Source of the DNA: Eriocheir sinensis
Lineage: Eukaryota > Arthropoda > Malacostraca > Decapoda > Varunidae
Direction of reading: 5' to 3'
DNA length: 64,000 nucleotides
Assembly (NCBI RefSeq): GCF_024679095.1
Contig: NC_066544.1
Location: 6,832,656-6,896,655, forward strand
Part shown: positions 50,979 through 61,899 of the stretch, in pieces
How the letters are laid out: every line of letters begins with the position of its first letter
Numbering within the stretch: the stretch's first letter is position 1
Translations under genes and position numbers: made by a program
Notes under the pieces: model-generated
Told to the model about the DNA's origin: nothing
Seen by the model: only the letters and a program-made list of their open reading frames with translations
Databases searched by the model: none

Positions 50979-51092
50979 CGCGCTGTCTTGTTTTTCTGTG
51001 CATTACCTGTATATCCAGACCTTTGTGTGTGAACCGTCATTCAGGTATATTACTATTAGCTGCCGCTATTATTATTATTATTGTTATTATTA

Positions 51093-51153
<61 letters not shown>

Positions 51154-51259
51154 CATTATTATTCATTCATATGTAAAATGATTTTTTTTCCAGTGTGCGT
51201 GTTTTGTTTCCTGTATATAAGACAAAAACTACCTATGAAAATAAATATGAGTAACCAAC

Positions 51260-51284
51260 TGTTATAAATCACTGTCCTCTCTTT

Positions 51285-51334
<50 letters not shown>

Positions 51335-52347
51335 TTTGCTTCAAAATTCACGCCAATGAATGCTGAACACCTGGGAAATGTGATGTCACCAGTTTACTTT
51401 CTGATGTTGTTGGGTGAGGACATGCCAGGCGCCACCACCCGCCAGGACCCGTAGAGACCGCGGCGGGGCACTGCAGGCTGTGTCAGGGCTGGCCGGTAAG
51501 TCTCTGCTACAGTCCACAGGGTAGTACTAACGTGGTGCAGCGGTGCCGTGGGCAGTAAAGAGCGGCGGGCGGCGCGGCGTGGGTGCGAAGTTTTCTCCGT
51601 CGTCCCCGAGGCAGCCTGCGCAGTTGTGTTGGCCCTGCGTGTGGCGCCAGCGTGTGTGCCAGACGTGTGACGCTGCCTCATATGTCCCGAAAGTATTTGT
51701 GGTTTACAACTGTCATCACTTACATTGGACGTACTATAAAATATTGATCTTTACCGAGGAAAAATTTACAGAATTGACGCCCACTTAGTGAGAAACACCG
51801 CCGAGGGTTCGCTGCTTCACCCACTAAATGAAGCCATCCCGTTCTCACACTTCCCATTTTCTCTCATCCGGATAACCATTATAAATATTTCCCTTCACGT
51901 GTCCTATTGATCAAACTTAGGGCCATACTTTCGGAGGGGCAAGAGGGGCTGTAGCTCCCCTCAATGTTTTCTATATAGGACTCAAAATGCTCCTGCGGTT
52001 ATTTAAAAAAAAAAAAAAATCCAAAACTCCACATGCTCGCTTCGCACGCCAGCCTCTCCCCACCCCCATGCCCCTTATATTGATTGGCCTCTGCAGTCTA
52101 CCCCCCCCCGAGAAATCTGTCAAAATTACGGGCCTGCGGTGTATTGATATATACGATTATTTTTCTAAACCTGCCATGGGTAAGTGCTCCGTGGTGCGTT
52201 TTACGAGTGATTTGTTGGTGTGCGTGTGACCAAGATGCTGCGCCGTGTGTGCTTAACGCGTCTTCATGTTACGTCACAGTTTTGGGGAAGTCAAGGGAAT
52301 GTTTTGCAGTTATATTTCCTTCCTTGTTTCACTGTTTCCCTACATGA

Positions 52348-52439
<92 letters not shown>

Positions 52440-52971
52440 TTTGTCTTTACCCCTTATCCTTCTTTCCTTCTCTCTATTCCCTTTTCTTATATGTCCCTTC
52501 TTTCCTTTTCTCCGTCTCCTCTCCTACCTATCCAACCTCCTATTATCTTCCGTATTCTTCTTTCCACCTCCTACATTTCTCTACCTTCTTTTTACTTCAG
52601 TTCTTTCACTTTTCTCCTTTTCCCTTTTTTTCTCAATCCTTTCTCTGTTTTCCCTCTCCTTCCCTCCTCTTCCCTTGAATCCTTCCATCCTTGTTGTTTA
52701 CCTCCATTCCTTCTTCAATCTTCTCTTACCTTCCATCATCTCTCCATTTTTATCTACCTTTCTAACCTTTCCTCCTGCTTTGCCTCCACCCCTCCCTACT
52801 TTCTGCTCTCCCCTTCCAACCTCCTTTCCTGACCTTTCAAACTTCTCACCTCCCTTCTTCCTTCCTCTTCACCTTCTTCCCTCTCCTTTCCCTCCCTCCC
52901 TTCCTATCACACGGGCTCCCAACCGCCCATGAAGTATCCTTATTCTTTTTGATCTGGGAGCCGAGTATACC

Positions 52972-52975
<4 letters not shown>
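51260..52975. other. gene-free interval between convergent genes
   Basis: (GT)n at 51286-51332, a CpG-richer unique patch at 51420-51670, (CT)n at 52352-52435 and pyrimidine-rich DNA to 52910. No supported gene. Confidence 0.6.
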
Positions 52976-53026
<51 letters not shown>

Positions 53027-53029
<3 letters not shown>

Positions 53030-53286
53030 TCACCTCTTGGTCTACTGCGGATCTCTCTCGAGACAGCCAGCCGTTCCCCTACGGAAGATCAGAGCTCAGT
53101 GACCGATCTTTGGGTAGGACTGAGACCACTCACACACAACACACCGCGACAACGAGGTCACAACTCCTCGCCTTACGTCGCGTACCTACTCACTGTTAGG
53201 TGAACAGGGGCTACACGTGAAAGAAGATAAACCCAACTTATCTTCACCCGGCCGGGGAATTACTCTACCCCTGAGCTACCGTGCCG
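53027..53286 (-). mobile_element. tRNA-derived SINE, antisense, between convergent genes
   Basis: Read on the - strand from 53286: A-box-like tagctcaggggtagagta, a diverged B box, then a body carrying acccaaagatcg, tgagc, gctggc and terminal ggtgaattacac. It is bounded on both sides by (GT)n. The body matches the 8283-8590 SINE but the tRNA-like head is different. Confidence 0.65.
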
Positions 53287-53756
53287 TGTGTGTGTGTGTG
53301 TGTAATTAAAAATATGCATATTCCTCGTTCCAAAACATTGAGAAATGGTTCAAATATAAAATTATTTTTAATTTTCTAGAATCCCTTAAGAAGTATATGT
53401 GGTGGGATTGTTTTTTTTCTCTTTTCTCAAAGTGTTTATTTCTCTAATTTTAGGGTATTTTATCTCATAATTCAGGACATAAGATCTGTGTGCATCAGAT
53501 CTGGAAGACATCTTGCGAACCTGCAGGTCACTTACCTGTAAAAGTGTTCTGTATTATAACGACTGAAAGTGAAAACTAAAATGTGCGAGAACTTTGCCAA
53601 CATTAAAATGCTTCACCACGGGGGGCCACTGCAGCAAGTTTTGTTGTTGTTGTTGTTGTTATTGTTGTTGTTGTTGTCTACAGTATACTTATTGGGGCAC
53701 AAACCTGCGTCATGTATTTGAAATCTTGAGTTCAGTCCTTTGCTTTTGGCCATTAC

Positions 53757-53757
<1 letters not shown>

Positions 53758-53840
<83 letters not shown>
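53758..53840. repeat. (TA)n microsatellite
   Basis: About 41 TA units, truncating a reverse-transcriptase fragment at its 3' side. Confidence 0.95.
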
Positions 53841-53843
<3 letters not shown>

Positions 53844-54062
53844 TGGGACACCACTGTTGATAGGTTAAGGGGAAGAACAGTGACTGTCTAGCACAGCAGA
53901 GATAGAACGGCCGGAAAGGAAACTGGAGATAAAGGAACAGAGAGAAGGATAGAATCCATATGAGGGCAGTTTAGAAAGCAAAGAGTTGTGCCAGACTCTA
54001 TCGAAAGCTTTCGATATGTCTAGCGCAACTGAGAAAGTTTCACCGAAACATCTAAGAGAGGA
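53841..54062 (-). mobile_element. non-LTR retrotransposon reverse-transcriptase fragment
   Basis: On the - strand the frame reads FSVALDISKAFDRVWHNSLL, a typical LINE reverse-transcriptase motif block, followed by SYGFYPSLCSF and SGRSISAVLDSH. The frame meets an in-frame TAA near 53866. The match continues as PINSGVP until it is cut off by a (TA)n tract at 53758-53840. It is a dead fragment about 280 bp downstream of the KLHDC10 stop. Confidence 0.8.
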
Positions 54063-54345
54063 TGACCAAGAGTCAGTTGTCTGCAGCGCTGGGCTGCGCA
54101 GAACACCTCGACGCGGGCCGTGGCAAACACCAGGGGCCATTGGACGTAGCAGAGAATGATGGCTGTCGCCCAGCGTCTTCATCTTCGTGAATACGTGGCG
54201 CCTTTCGCACAGCAGGCAGACACAACAGCAACAACCTATCGGCGACACCATAGGGTGTCAGCGGCCTCCGGCGTGCCCACAGCGTCGTCACAGAATTCAC
54301 TCTTCAACTTGTGGCAGTGATACTGAGTGTACGAGTCCGGGAAGG

Positions 54346-54594
54346 TCAAAGGTTGTTTCTCCTCTTGGGCAGCCGTGCCAGTCTCTTCACCATGTTCCGC
54401 GGGACGCCTGCTGCCAGCAGGTCCATGCTGCTGGGAGTCTGGCCAGGGGAGAGGAGGGGCGGGCAGTTGACAGTGAAGGCCCCCCACGCTGCCTCCAGCA
54501 GGGGCGGCGCCTGCAGCTGTGCCCGGAACACCGCTTCGGAGCGCTGGTCGCTGCCCACGCTAGACAGGCCGCCGTACACGTAGAGACACCCGTT
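54346..54594 (-). CDS. KLHDC10: KLHDC10 terminal exon
   Basis: 82 residues plus stop: NGCLYVYGGLSS completes the last Kelch blade. Then comes a helical tail with LLEAAWGAF and MDLLAAGVPRNMVKRLARL. By position this tail corresponds to the elongin/cullin-binding region of vertebrate KLHDC10, though the sequence match is loose. Acceptor ggcggcgcag|aac. No canonical poly(A) signal is close downstream; the first on the - strand is TTTATT (+ orientation) near 53435. Confidence 0.88.
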   Translation of the reverse strand, partial: NGCLYVYGGLSSVGSDQRSEAVFRAQLQAPPLLEAAWGAFTVNCPPLLSPGQTPSSMDLLAAGVPRNMVKRLARLPKRRNNL

Positions 54595-54960
54595 CTGCGC
54601 CGCCCGAAGAAAGGGATCGTTAGTTAAGAGACTTGTGCTCCTGTTCCATGACACTCGTCTGCCCCCCTTAGTTACTGGTACCCATCTTTTCCCTGGTTAA
54701 CCAAGGCACATCACATCTACCCCTTCCCCCAAATACAAAGGCGTCACGTGTTAAGGCCCCGACACCCAATGGTGGACGCATTTCCTCGCTAGGGACCCAC
54801 CTTTGTGAGGGCGGCGTCGTGGAAGTAGAGGGGCGTGGGCAGGGTGAGGACGACTCTGGTCCAGGAAAGGGAAAGCAGGTCGAGGCGCCAAACGTCGCTG
54901 AATACCTCCTCGCCGTCGGTGCCGCCCAGTACGAACAGTTCTGCAGACACGGGGACCAGG

Positions 54961-55042
<82 letters not shown>

Positions 55043-55045
55043 ATG

Positions 55046-55099
<54 letters not shown>

Positions 55100-55141
55100 G
55101 TAATTGTAAAAGGTTGATTAAGATTTGGCGTTAGGTGAAAA

Positions 55142-55207
<66 letters not shown>

Positions 55208-57225
55208 CCTGTAATCATTATCTGGTGTCGTGTTGCAGGTGGGCGGGGCACCTCGCTCACCTAGTAGTGCGTTAACTCGAATCGCCATCAGTGTGCATGC
55301 ATTAGGCGAACACACGCGACTGAGAACAGCGACAACTGAAGGAGTGAAAGGTGAACAATGATGTTCTGTGTCCCGGGACTTACGCGTCGATGCGCTCTGT
55401 GGCAATCACCGTTGCTATACTCCTTGGGACTCACTGGTGTTACTCCGTTTCTGTTACTCCGCGATACTCACCGTTGTTAGTCTGCACGGCGGCGTGGCAG
55501 CGGCGGGGGCTGGGGTACGCCTGCACCGCGGGGTCAGGCTTCGTCCACTGCATTTCCCACTTGCCGGAGCCCAGGCTGAGGACGGGCAGCTGCGGCAGGG
55601 AGGAGGAAAGGGATAGGCCGGGGTTAGTGGCAGCGGGGCTCATGGCGTGCCATGATGCCTATCACCAACCTACCGAACTGCCGCAGGTCAGTCATCTGGC
55701 CTGTTGTGTTGTCTCGTGGTTTTTAAATTGGTAAAGAAACAAGATAGTCATCGGGAAGAGATGGTGTGCCAAATGCTTCACTGATGAGCGTGGTTTTGAT
55801 ATCTTTTGATATTTTGTTGTGCATTATACTTGACATTTTAATGTCAGATCTCTGAATTCGTTTCGATACTGAATTAGAGTATCTTTATCAGTATAACGCA
55901 TGAAATTACAAGTTGGTAAATTCTGTTTTCTTATACTTAGTTAGTTTATACCTGGTCAAGAGGAAAGACCGTGAAGGCCGAGGCGCCGCCCACCACCACC
56001 ACCCGACCCGCCGCCACGCCGATCTCGGTGCGGTACCGCCCCAGCGACTCGCCGTCCTGCGGGATAAAGACAAGGCCGTAACAGGCGTCCATAAGGCAAG
56101 GGAAAGGTCACGGGTCAGCCTGGGGAGCTCAGTGCCACGAGTTTAAGCTGTGTACATGCAACGGACAAGTAGCATACTGATAGGTTACAAGGTGACAGAC
56201 AGCCGTTTTTCCTCCTCCTCCTCCTCCTCCTCCTCCTTCTCCTCCCCCTCTTTTTGCGGTGCTCACCTTGCTGGGGGCGTCCTCGTCGGCCAGGCGGGTC
56301 CAGGTGAGGGAGGGCAGGTGCAGCACGTGGGCGTGGAGGGAGAAGTGGAAGCCCGAGGTGCCGCCCACGACGTACAGGTGCTCCCCGGCTCTCCGCACTG
56401 CCTGCCGGACACACCTGACTTTATAAACTGGGCGCAGAATTTCCAAGTGATAAGAAAATTTGACAACTGCCTGGAAAAACAATACAAAAGCTCTAGGTTG
56501 GTATTGTCAGACGCTGCCGCCTCTCTCATCAACTATTTCCGAACGGCGAAAAGGAAATCAGTTGGATTCTAATGACTGTTTTTTCAGGTTCATGGTAGTG
56601 CAGAGGAACGGTCAAACTACCATCAACGCCACAAAACTAGCCAAGGAAATGATACAAACTCTTATGAAATTCTTGTTGAATATGTGAAAATGGGCTCCGA
56701 AATGGTTAGTAATATGGCCCTTAGTGTCTTAGTAAGGAGGAGGAGGAGAGTGTCAGGACGTCTCTCCTCCCGAAATTGACCTCTCTTTTGGCCACTCCTC
56801 TTACCTAACTCTTTTTATAGGAGCAGTGATTTGCGGGCTTTTTTCTCATTATTGTTTTCCTCTTTTTGCCCTTGAGCTGTTTCCTTTAATGTAAAAAAAT
56901 ACCAGAAAATGTGCAAATTCACCGATTACGCAAAGAAAAAAAAAAAAACGTAGCATTCACATTTTCGCCCTTCGTCTTCCTTTCAGTCTCCTCCGTCGGT
57001 GTCCAGTCGGCGTGCGTCATTATCTAATCTACAAGGCAAGACAAACGGACTCAGCTCCTCGTTTAGTCCAGTTTATTTTGCTCAAGGGTTCCGTTTGTTG
57101 TCATGTGTGTGCCAGGCGAAGGCTCCGTGCTCTCCACTTTCCTTGATGAGGCGCCGAAAAGTGTTGTGACTCGCCTCAAGGCAGAGCACATGTGGACCCA
57201 GCGCGCTAATTTTAGATCTGCTGAC

Positions 57226-57294
<69 letters not shown>

Positions 57295-57822
57295 GAAGGA
57301 AGCACGACAAAACTAAAGCAACAATGTCTTCGAAATGGAACGGACGAATACAACCAGAGATTACGTTTTTTGTTTTGTTTTGTTACTTTTTTCGATGACC
57401 ACATATATGCAAGACTACGACACAGCGCGCTTTAATCATGCTAGACACAATTTCTAAAACTCCTTATTTGCTTCCATTTGCCTCCCTGTATCCGCTGCAT
57501 TGTGGATGAAAGAAACCAGAGACAAAACGGGCTACTAAAATTCGAGCAAAACTTACCGAGAAGTCACACCTGTCAGACTCACCTGGCCGTAGAGGGCGGG
57601 GGGCGGGGGACCGGAGGTGGGCAGGGTGCACCAGTCCCCGTTCTGCTTGTCGCACGCCATCACGTCGCTGCTCAGGTGGCTGCCGAAGGGGACGGAGGTG
57701 CCGCCCATCATCAGCAGGTCCTCGCCGCTGCTGGCCAGGCTGTGCGAGATGCTGGCCTCGGGGGTGGTGGCGGGGCACGACAGCCGCTCCCACTGCCCCG
57801 TCGACAGGTTGAGGCGCCACAC
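54346..57822 (-). CDS. KLHDC10: Kelch domain-containing protein 10 homologue, 3' six exons (5' end missing)
   Basis: Kelch beta-propeller protein. Vertebrate KLHDC10 is a Cullin-2 substrate receptor for C-terminal degrons and modulates ASK1 signalling; the fly homologue is Slim. Exons in transcript order: 57822-57583, 56401-56267, 56056-55952, 55589-55472, 54940-54801, 54594-54346 (stop TGA at 54348-54346). All junctions are GT-AG and in phase, giving 987 nt or 328 aa. Kelch blades show the diglycine and the spaced Y/W: LLMMGGTSVPFG...W; LYVVGGTSGFHF...TWTRL; VVVVGGASAFTV; SPRRCHAAVQ...LFVLGGTDGEE...VWRLDLLSLSWTRV; YFHDAAL...LYVYGGL. The tail (LEAAWGAF...MDLLAAGVPRNMVKRL) aligns with the C-terminal box region of KLHDC10. 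About 110 N-terminal residues are absent: the first exon seen begins VWRLNLSTG after acceptor cgggcag, and no upstream exon was found up to 64000. It is convergent with conu. Confidence 0.9.
54963..55206 (+). repeat. KLHDC10: (GT)n, (TAA)n and (GT)n in a KLHDC10 intron
   Basis: (GT)n 54963-55038, (TAA)n 55038-55098, (GT)n 55146-55206, in the intron between the 55472 and 54940 exon ends. The first tract begins 22 bp upstream (transcript sense) of the 54940 acceptor. Confidence 0.95.
56535..56705 (-). repeat. dispersed repeat family A copy (KLHDC10 intron)
   Basis: The reverse complement reads gggccatattactaaccattt...gatggtagtttgaccgttcctctg...catgaacctg, matching family A with more divergence. 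Lies in the intron between the 57583 and 56401 exon ends. Confidence 0.7.
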
Positions 57823-57865
57823 CTGCCCGGGAGACGATGGGAAGGTGAACTGTGGTGCGGAGAGA

Positions 57866-58095
57866 TGATGGGTCGTATTAAAAGACACATCGCCCCCTAT
57901 AAGAACACATAATTGAAAAGGCTTTCGTAGGAGTTGTGAGCATTTCCAGGGGTAGATTTATGACCCTGGTGGTAGTTTGACTCTTCTTCTGTACCCTGAG
58001 CCTAAAAAAACCCTTATTAGAACCTGATTGATACCCCTTTGACCTTAGTAAATAGGTGATGTGAGAAGCGAAACTGTCTTGTACTACCAGCCGAT
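57866..58095 (+). repeat. dispersed repeat family A copy upstream of KLHDC10 exon at 57822
   Basis: Shares gggtcgtatta, catcgcc, ctttcgtaggagttgtg, gaccctggtggtagtttga and gatgtgagaagcgaaa with the other copies. It lies in the KLHDC10 intron, antisense to that gene. Confidence 0.8.
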
Positions 58096-58212
58096 GAATG
58101 AAGATCGGTATTGTCTCGCGCAAAGGTTATTTAGGTATAGGTCTCGCGTCCATTTTTGTGTGGAACGAGAATCTGGTTTTTGATTCTTTATTTCCCCCGT
58201 AAGCTTGAAACG

Positions 58213-58340
58213 ATGATTTTTTTTTTTTTTTACAGCAAAGGAGACAGCACAAGGGCACAAAAAAAGGAAACAACAATAAAAAAAGCCCGCTACTCTCTGC
58301 TCCTGTAAAGAATCCGAAGAGGTGCCGAAAGAGCAGTCAA
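58213..58340 (+). repeat. dispersed repeat family B, longest copy
   Basis: Pattern: poly(T), acagcaaaggagacagc, aagggcacaaaa, poly(A)-rich spacer, aagcccgctactc, tgctcctgtaaaga. Related copies: 35982-36060, 43917-44002, 45862-45925 (partial), 56805-56890 (reverse), 60385-60480 and 60525-60660. Three of them sit in conu introns. Confidence 0.7.
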
Positions 58341-58432
58341 TTACGTGGTGGTGAGGCCGTGAAGTCAGTGTTGTGATGATGGTGATGAAGGTGTATTGGT
58401 GAGGATGCTGATGTAATTATAGTGATTATTAT

Positions 58433-58684
58433 GATGATGATGGTAAGAAGGAAGAGAAGGAAGGACGGTGCAATTATTGGTGATCCTTGTAACAATAACT
58501 GAAACTAATATTCATCGTCACCATCGTCATCAACATCATCATTATCATCATCATCATCATCGTTCTGTTCTGTTCTGTTCTGTGATGATGATGGTAAGAA
58601 GGGAGAGAAGGAAGGACCGTGCAATTATTGGTGATCCTTGTAACAGTAACGGAAACTAATATTCATCGTCACCATCGTCATCAA

Positions 58685-58718
<34 letters not shown>

Positions 58719-58735
58719 GTTCTGTTCCTCGCACA
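58433..58735 (+). repeat. 150-bp tandem duplication with (ATC)n
   Basis: Two copies of gatggtaagaagg...gcaattattggtgatccttg...attcatcgtcaccatcgtca followed by (ATC)n and gttctgttc. Near-identical, so recent. Confidence 0.85.
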
Positions 58736-58739
58736 GGGG

Positions 58740-59213
58740 GGAGTGAGGAAGAGTGAGCCACGAGAAACAAGACCAGATTAAAAAATAGCGAAAACCGTCG
58801 AGTAAAACATCACATAAGCGTTCCCGTTCACTGCCCCCGTTTATCATTATTTTCATTATTATCATTATCATCATTATTATCGTTATTGTTATGTCTTGTG
58901 CAGCATTTTTCGAGCTGACCAGACGTACCTAATCTCACTCACTCGTCATAGCTGCAACACAAACATTTTTTTAGCTTCTCTGGTTTACCCTCATTCCTCA
59001 GTTTTCCCCGCCAACTCACTACCTCCGTGCCACGATCCCGTCCACGCCTTTCACTCATGCGCCTTGGTGGTCGTCTCTTGGCCCTCACCCACAGCACTGA
59101 TACTTTGCTCTTCCGTCCCGTTTGTCCTTTTCCTTCTCTTTTAAGATGGCTGTGGTTCATAGTTGTAGTATAGTCTTTTCCTCTTCCACTACTACTACTA
59201 CTACTACTACTAC

Positions 59214-59282
<69 letters not shown>

Positions 59283-59530
59283 AAGAAATTATTGCCTCTA
59301 GAACTACTACTACTACCACTACTACTACTATAAGAAATTACTACCCCTAGAACGTTTTCTACTGTTGCTGTTATTAATATTACTACAAAAAAATTAACAT
59401 CCTTTCATCGACTTTTTCGTTTTTTACTACTTTTACTAAAAACTGTCCCTCCATCGACTGTTATTTCTACCTCTTCACTTTTTACTACCACTAATACTAC
59501 AAAAAAAATACTGCCCCCACTAAGACTAAC

Positions 59531-59576
<46 letters not shown>

Positions 59577-59907
59577 CACTACTACTACTACAACTACTTT
59601 TTTATTATTTTTACAAACATATAAAAGATACCTCCACCCATGTTTATTTTCCCGACACATAATCATGGAGGGTTCCATAAATTGGAGGTCATTAGCCCCA
59701 ACTCTGTTCGCTAATGACTGTGGCATCCAACCATATCACTAATACTACTTAGTACTAAATCTATACCTAACACCTTATCCTTTCCTACTACTACTCCTTC
59801 ACTACTCATGTCGCTCCCGACCTACCCTAACGTCACTCTCCACCACTGTGGCCTCATAGTCCATATTGGAAATGGTGGTGACTTTTGGGCCAGAGTGTCT
59901 GGTGCCC

Positions 59908-59951
<44 letters not shown>

Positions 59952-59973
59952 GCTACTACTACTACTACTACTG

Positions 59974-60011
<38 letters not shown>

Positions 60012-60012
60012 G

Positions 60013-60108
<96 letters not shown>

Positions 60109-61036
60109 TAAATAACTGTCCCTACAACAACTACTGCCATTTCTGTCACCACCATCACGAGCATAACCACATGACGTGCATCGCCTCATCACGTGATCAG
60201 GACCATGTAGCCGAGCGTTGGGTCCCCGAGTGGAGGTTACGTAAGATTTTTTATAAACTACGAAAAGGGTCGAAAGTGGAGACAAGACGTGTCGCCGCAA
60301 AGTGTATCCATGTTGCTTCGTTGGGGTCGCCTGTTGTTGATCGGTGAAGGGTGGTGTGGAACAGGAAATAAAAACCTTCCCTTGCCCTTTTGTTACGGTG
60401 AAGAAAGCTGCTCAAGGGCAAAAAGAGAAGTAAATGAAAATGAAGTCCGCTAATCACTGCTCCTTGGAAAGAGAAAATAGAAATGAGTGTCCAAAAGAGA
60501 TGTGATACAAGAAAGACCTTCCCTTGTTTTTTACAGTACAGGAAGGAAGCAGCTGAAGGGTAAAGATGAAAAAAATAGATAAAAAAGCCACGCTAATCAC
60601 TGCTCCTGTAAAGAAAGTAGAGATGAGTGTCCAAAAGAGAGACCAATTTCGGACGGAGAGGTGTCTTGCTTGCTATCTTTCCTTGCTTGTTTGCTCTGAT
60701 CTTTGCAACTTGAACGGCGTCCGTCGGAGAGGCACTGCGAACACAACGTCGCTGCTTATTAATTCAAAAGTACTAGCGGAGAAAAGTGAAAAGTGAAACT
60801 GAAAAAGGTATAAAATTAAAAGAAAAATGGAAGAATAGAGAAAAAACAAAGCTAAACAAATAACAAGGATATTCATTATTTCTGCTCGTTCTCCGATTAT
60901 AATAATATTTTACACTCGTCTACTTCCACAGTCCTCGTTTTTCATCCATTGTCGAATGTTGCAGAGTCGCATACACACACATAGAGCAGCAAATGGGTTA
61001 CTTAGAGTGTAGCGGAGGAAGTAGTGGTAACGTTAC

Positions 61037-61074
<38 letters not shown>

Positions 61075-61161
61075 CAAGAGTAGTAGTAGTAGTAGTAGTA
61101 GCAGTAGTAGTAGTGGTAGAAGTAGTAGTGGTAATAGTAGTAGCAATAGTAGTTGTAGCAA

Positions 61162-61197
<36 letters not shown>

Positions 61198-61450
61198 AAG
61201 TAGCTAGTAGTTTTTGTTATTGTTGTAGCAGCGGTAGTAGTTTTTGTTGTAGTAGTAGTAGTAGTTTTTGTTGTTGTTGTAGCAGCGGTAGTAGTTTTTG
61301 TTGTAGTAGTAGTAGTAGTTTTTGTTGTAGTAATAGTAGTAGTTTTTGTTGTTGTTGTAGCAGCGGTAGTAGTTTTTGTTGTAGTAGTAGTAGTAGTTTT
61401 TGTAATCGTAGTAGTCGTAGCGGCCCAACAAGTTTTTCTTAATCAGCTCA
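58740..61450. other. gene-free interval with triplet arrays
   Basis: (CTA)n/(ATA)n at 59187-59280, (CTA)n at 59530-59600 and 59908-60108, (GTA)n at 61038-61200 and a tandem agtagtttttgttgtag array at 61200-61420. Two family B copies are at 60385 and 60525. Could belong to a long first intron of KLHDC10. Confidence 0.75.
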
Positions 61451-61696
61451 ACACATCTCCCAGCCCTTCGCCTCCCCTATCACCCCCCCCCCCCTCTCAC
61501 CCCGTCACTTCTGTAGCCCTTGCGTGTGTCTCGCCAAAGAACGGGGCGTGACGGCGAGGCATCAAGGGCCGACTTTGTGTGGCGGTGACTCGCTCTATTG
61601 AGGGTCCGCGGCGTGTCGGGGTGGGCGTCTGGGCGGCGGGCCATTTGCGGCGGCGTTCTTGGGGAAGGTCAGGGGACGCGTTTAACCCCTTGGCTG

Positions 61697-61893
61697 CGGA
61701 TTTCCTACAAGAAGACATCACCAAGCTACGGCAATGGAACAAAAAGAGGCTGCTACAATTCAGTGAAGAAAAATGTAAAGTCCTGAACATTGGGTGGGGA
61801 TATCCAGCATACCAGCACCACATGGTAAACACTCCACTATCCATCACAGAGGCAGAGAAAGACCTGGGAGTGTATGTGTTACCAGGCTACTAG
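61697..61893 (+). mobile_element. LINE reverse-transcriptase thumb fragment
   Basis: Frame reads FLQEDITKLRQWNKKRLLQF, then EEKCKVLNIG and AEKDLGVYV, ending TAG. This is the region just after the catalytic core in many arthropod LINEs. Upstream and downstream reverse-transcriptase motifs are missing. Diverged inverted repeats flank the fragment (gtttaacccc...ctgcgg on the left; cgcagcgg...gggttgagc on the right). Confidence 0.75.
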
Positions 61894-61899
61894 TGAAGG

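Larger units (their letters stand above)
48841..51250 (+). other. presumed 3' UTR and downstream region of conu
   Basis: Holds a tandem array directly after the stop (48838-49290), a (CTC)n tract near 49408-49450, two short-period arrays (49911-50215 and 50310-50440), (GT)n at 50485-50529 and 50913-50963, and (ATT)n at 51067-51160. Poly(A) signals AATAAA occur at 50881-50886 and 51240-51245, so a 3' UTR of about 2.1-2.4 kb is possible. No other gene is seen. Confidence 0.5.

Noticed and set aside
54187..54627. 146-codon + frame opposite KLHDC10
   Set aside because: Antisense shadow of the KLHDC10 terminal exon, which has Kelch motifs and a proper stop.
58896..59144. Possible N-terminal exon of KLHDC10 or another gene
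   Set aside because: No Kelch motif or consistent splice sites on either strand; not supported.
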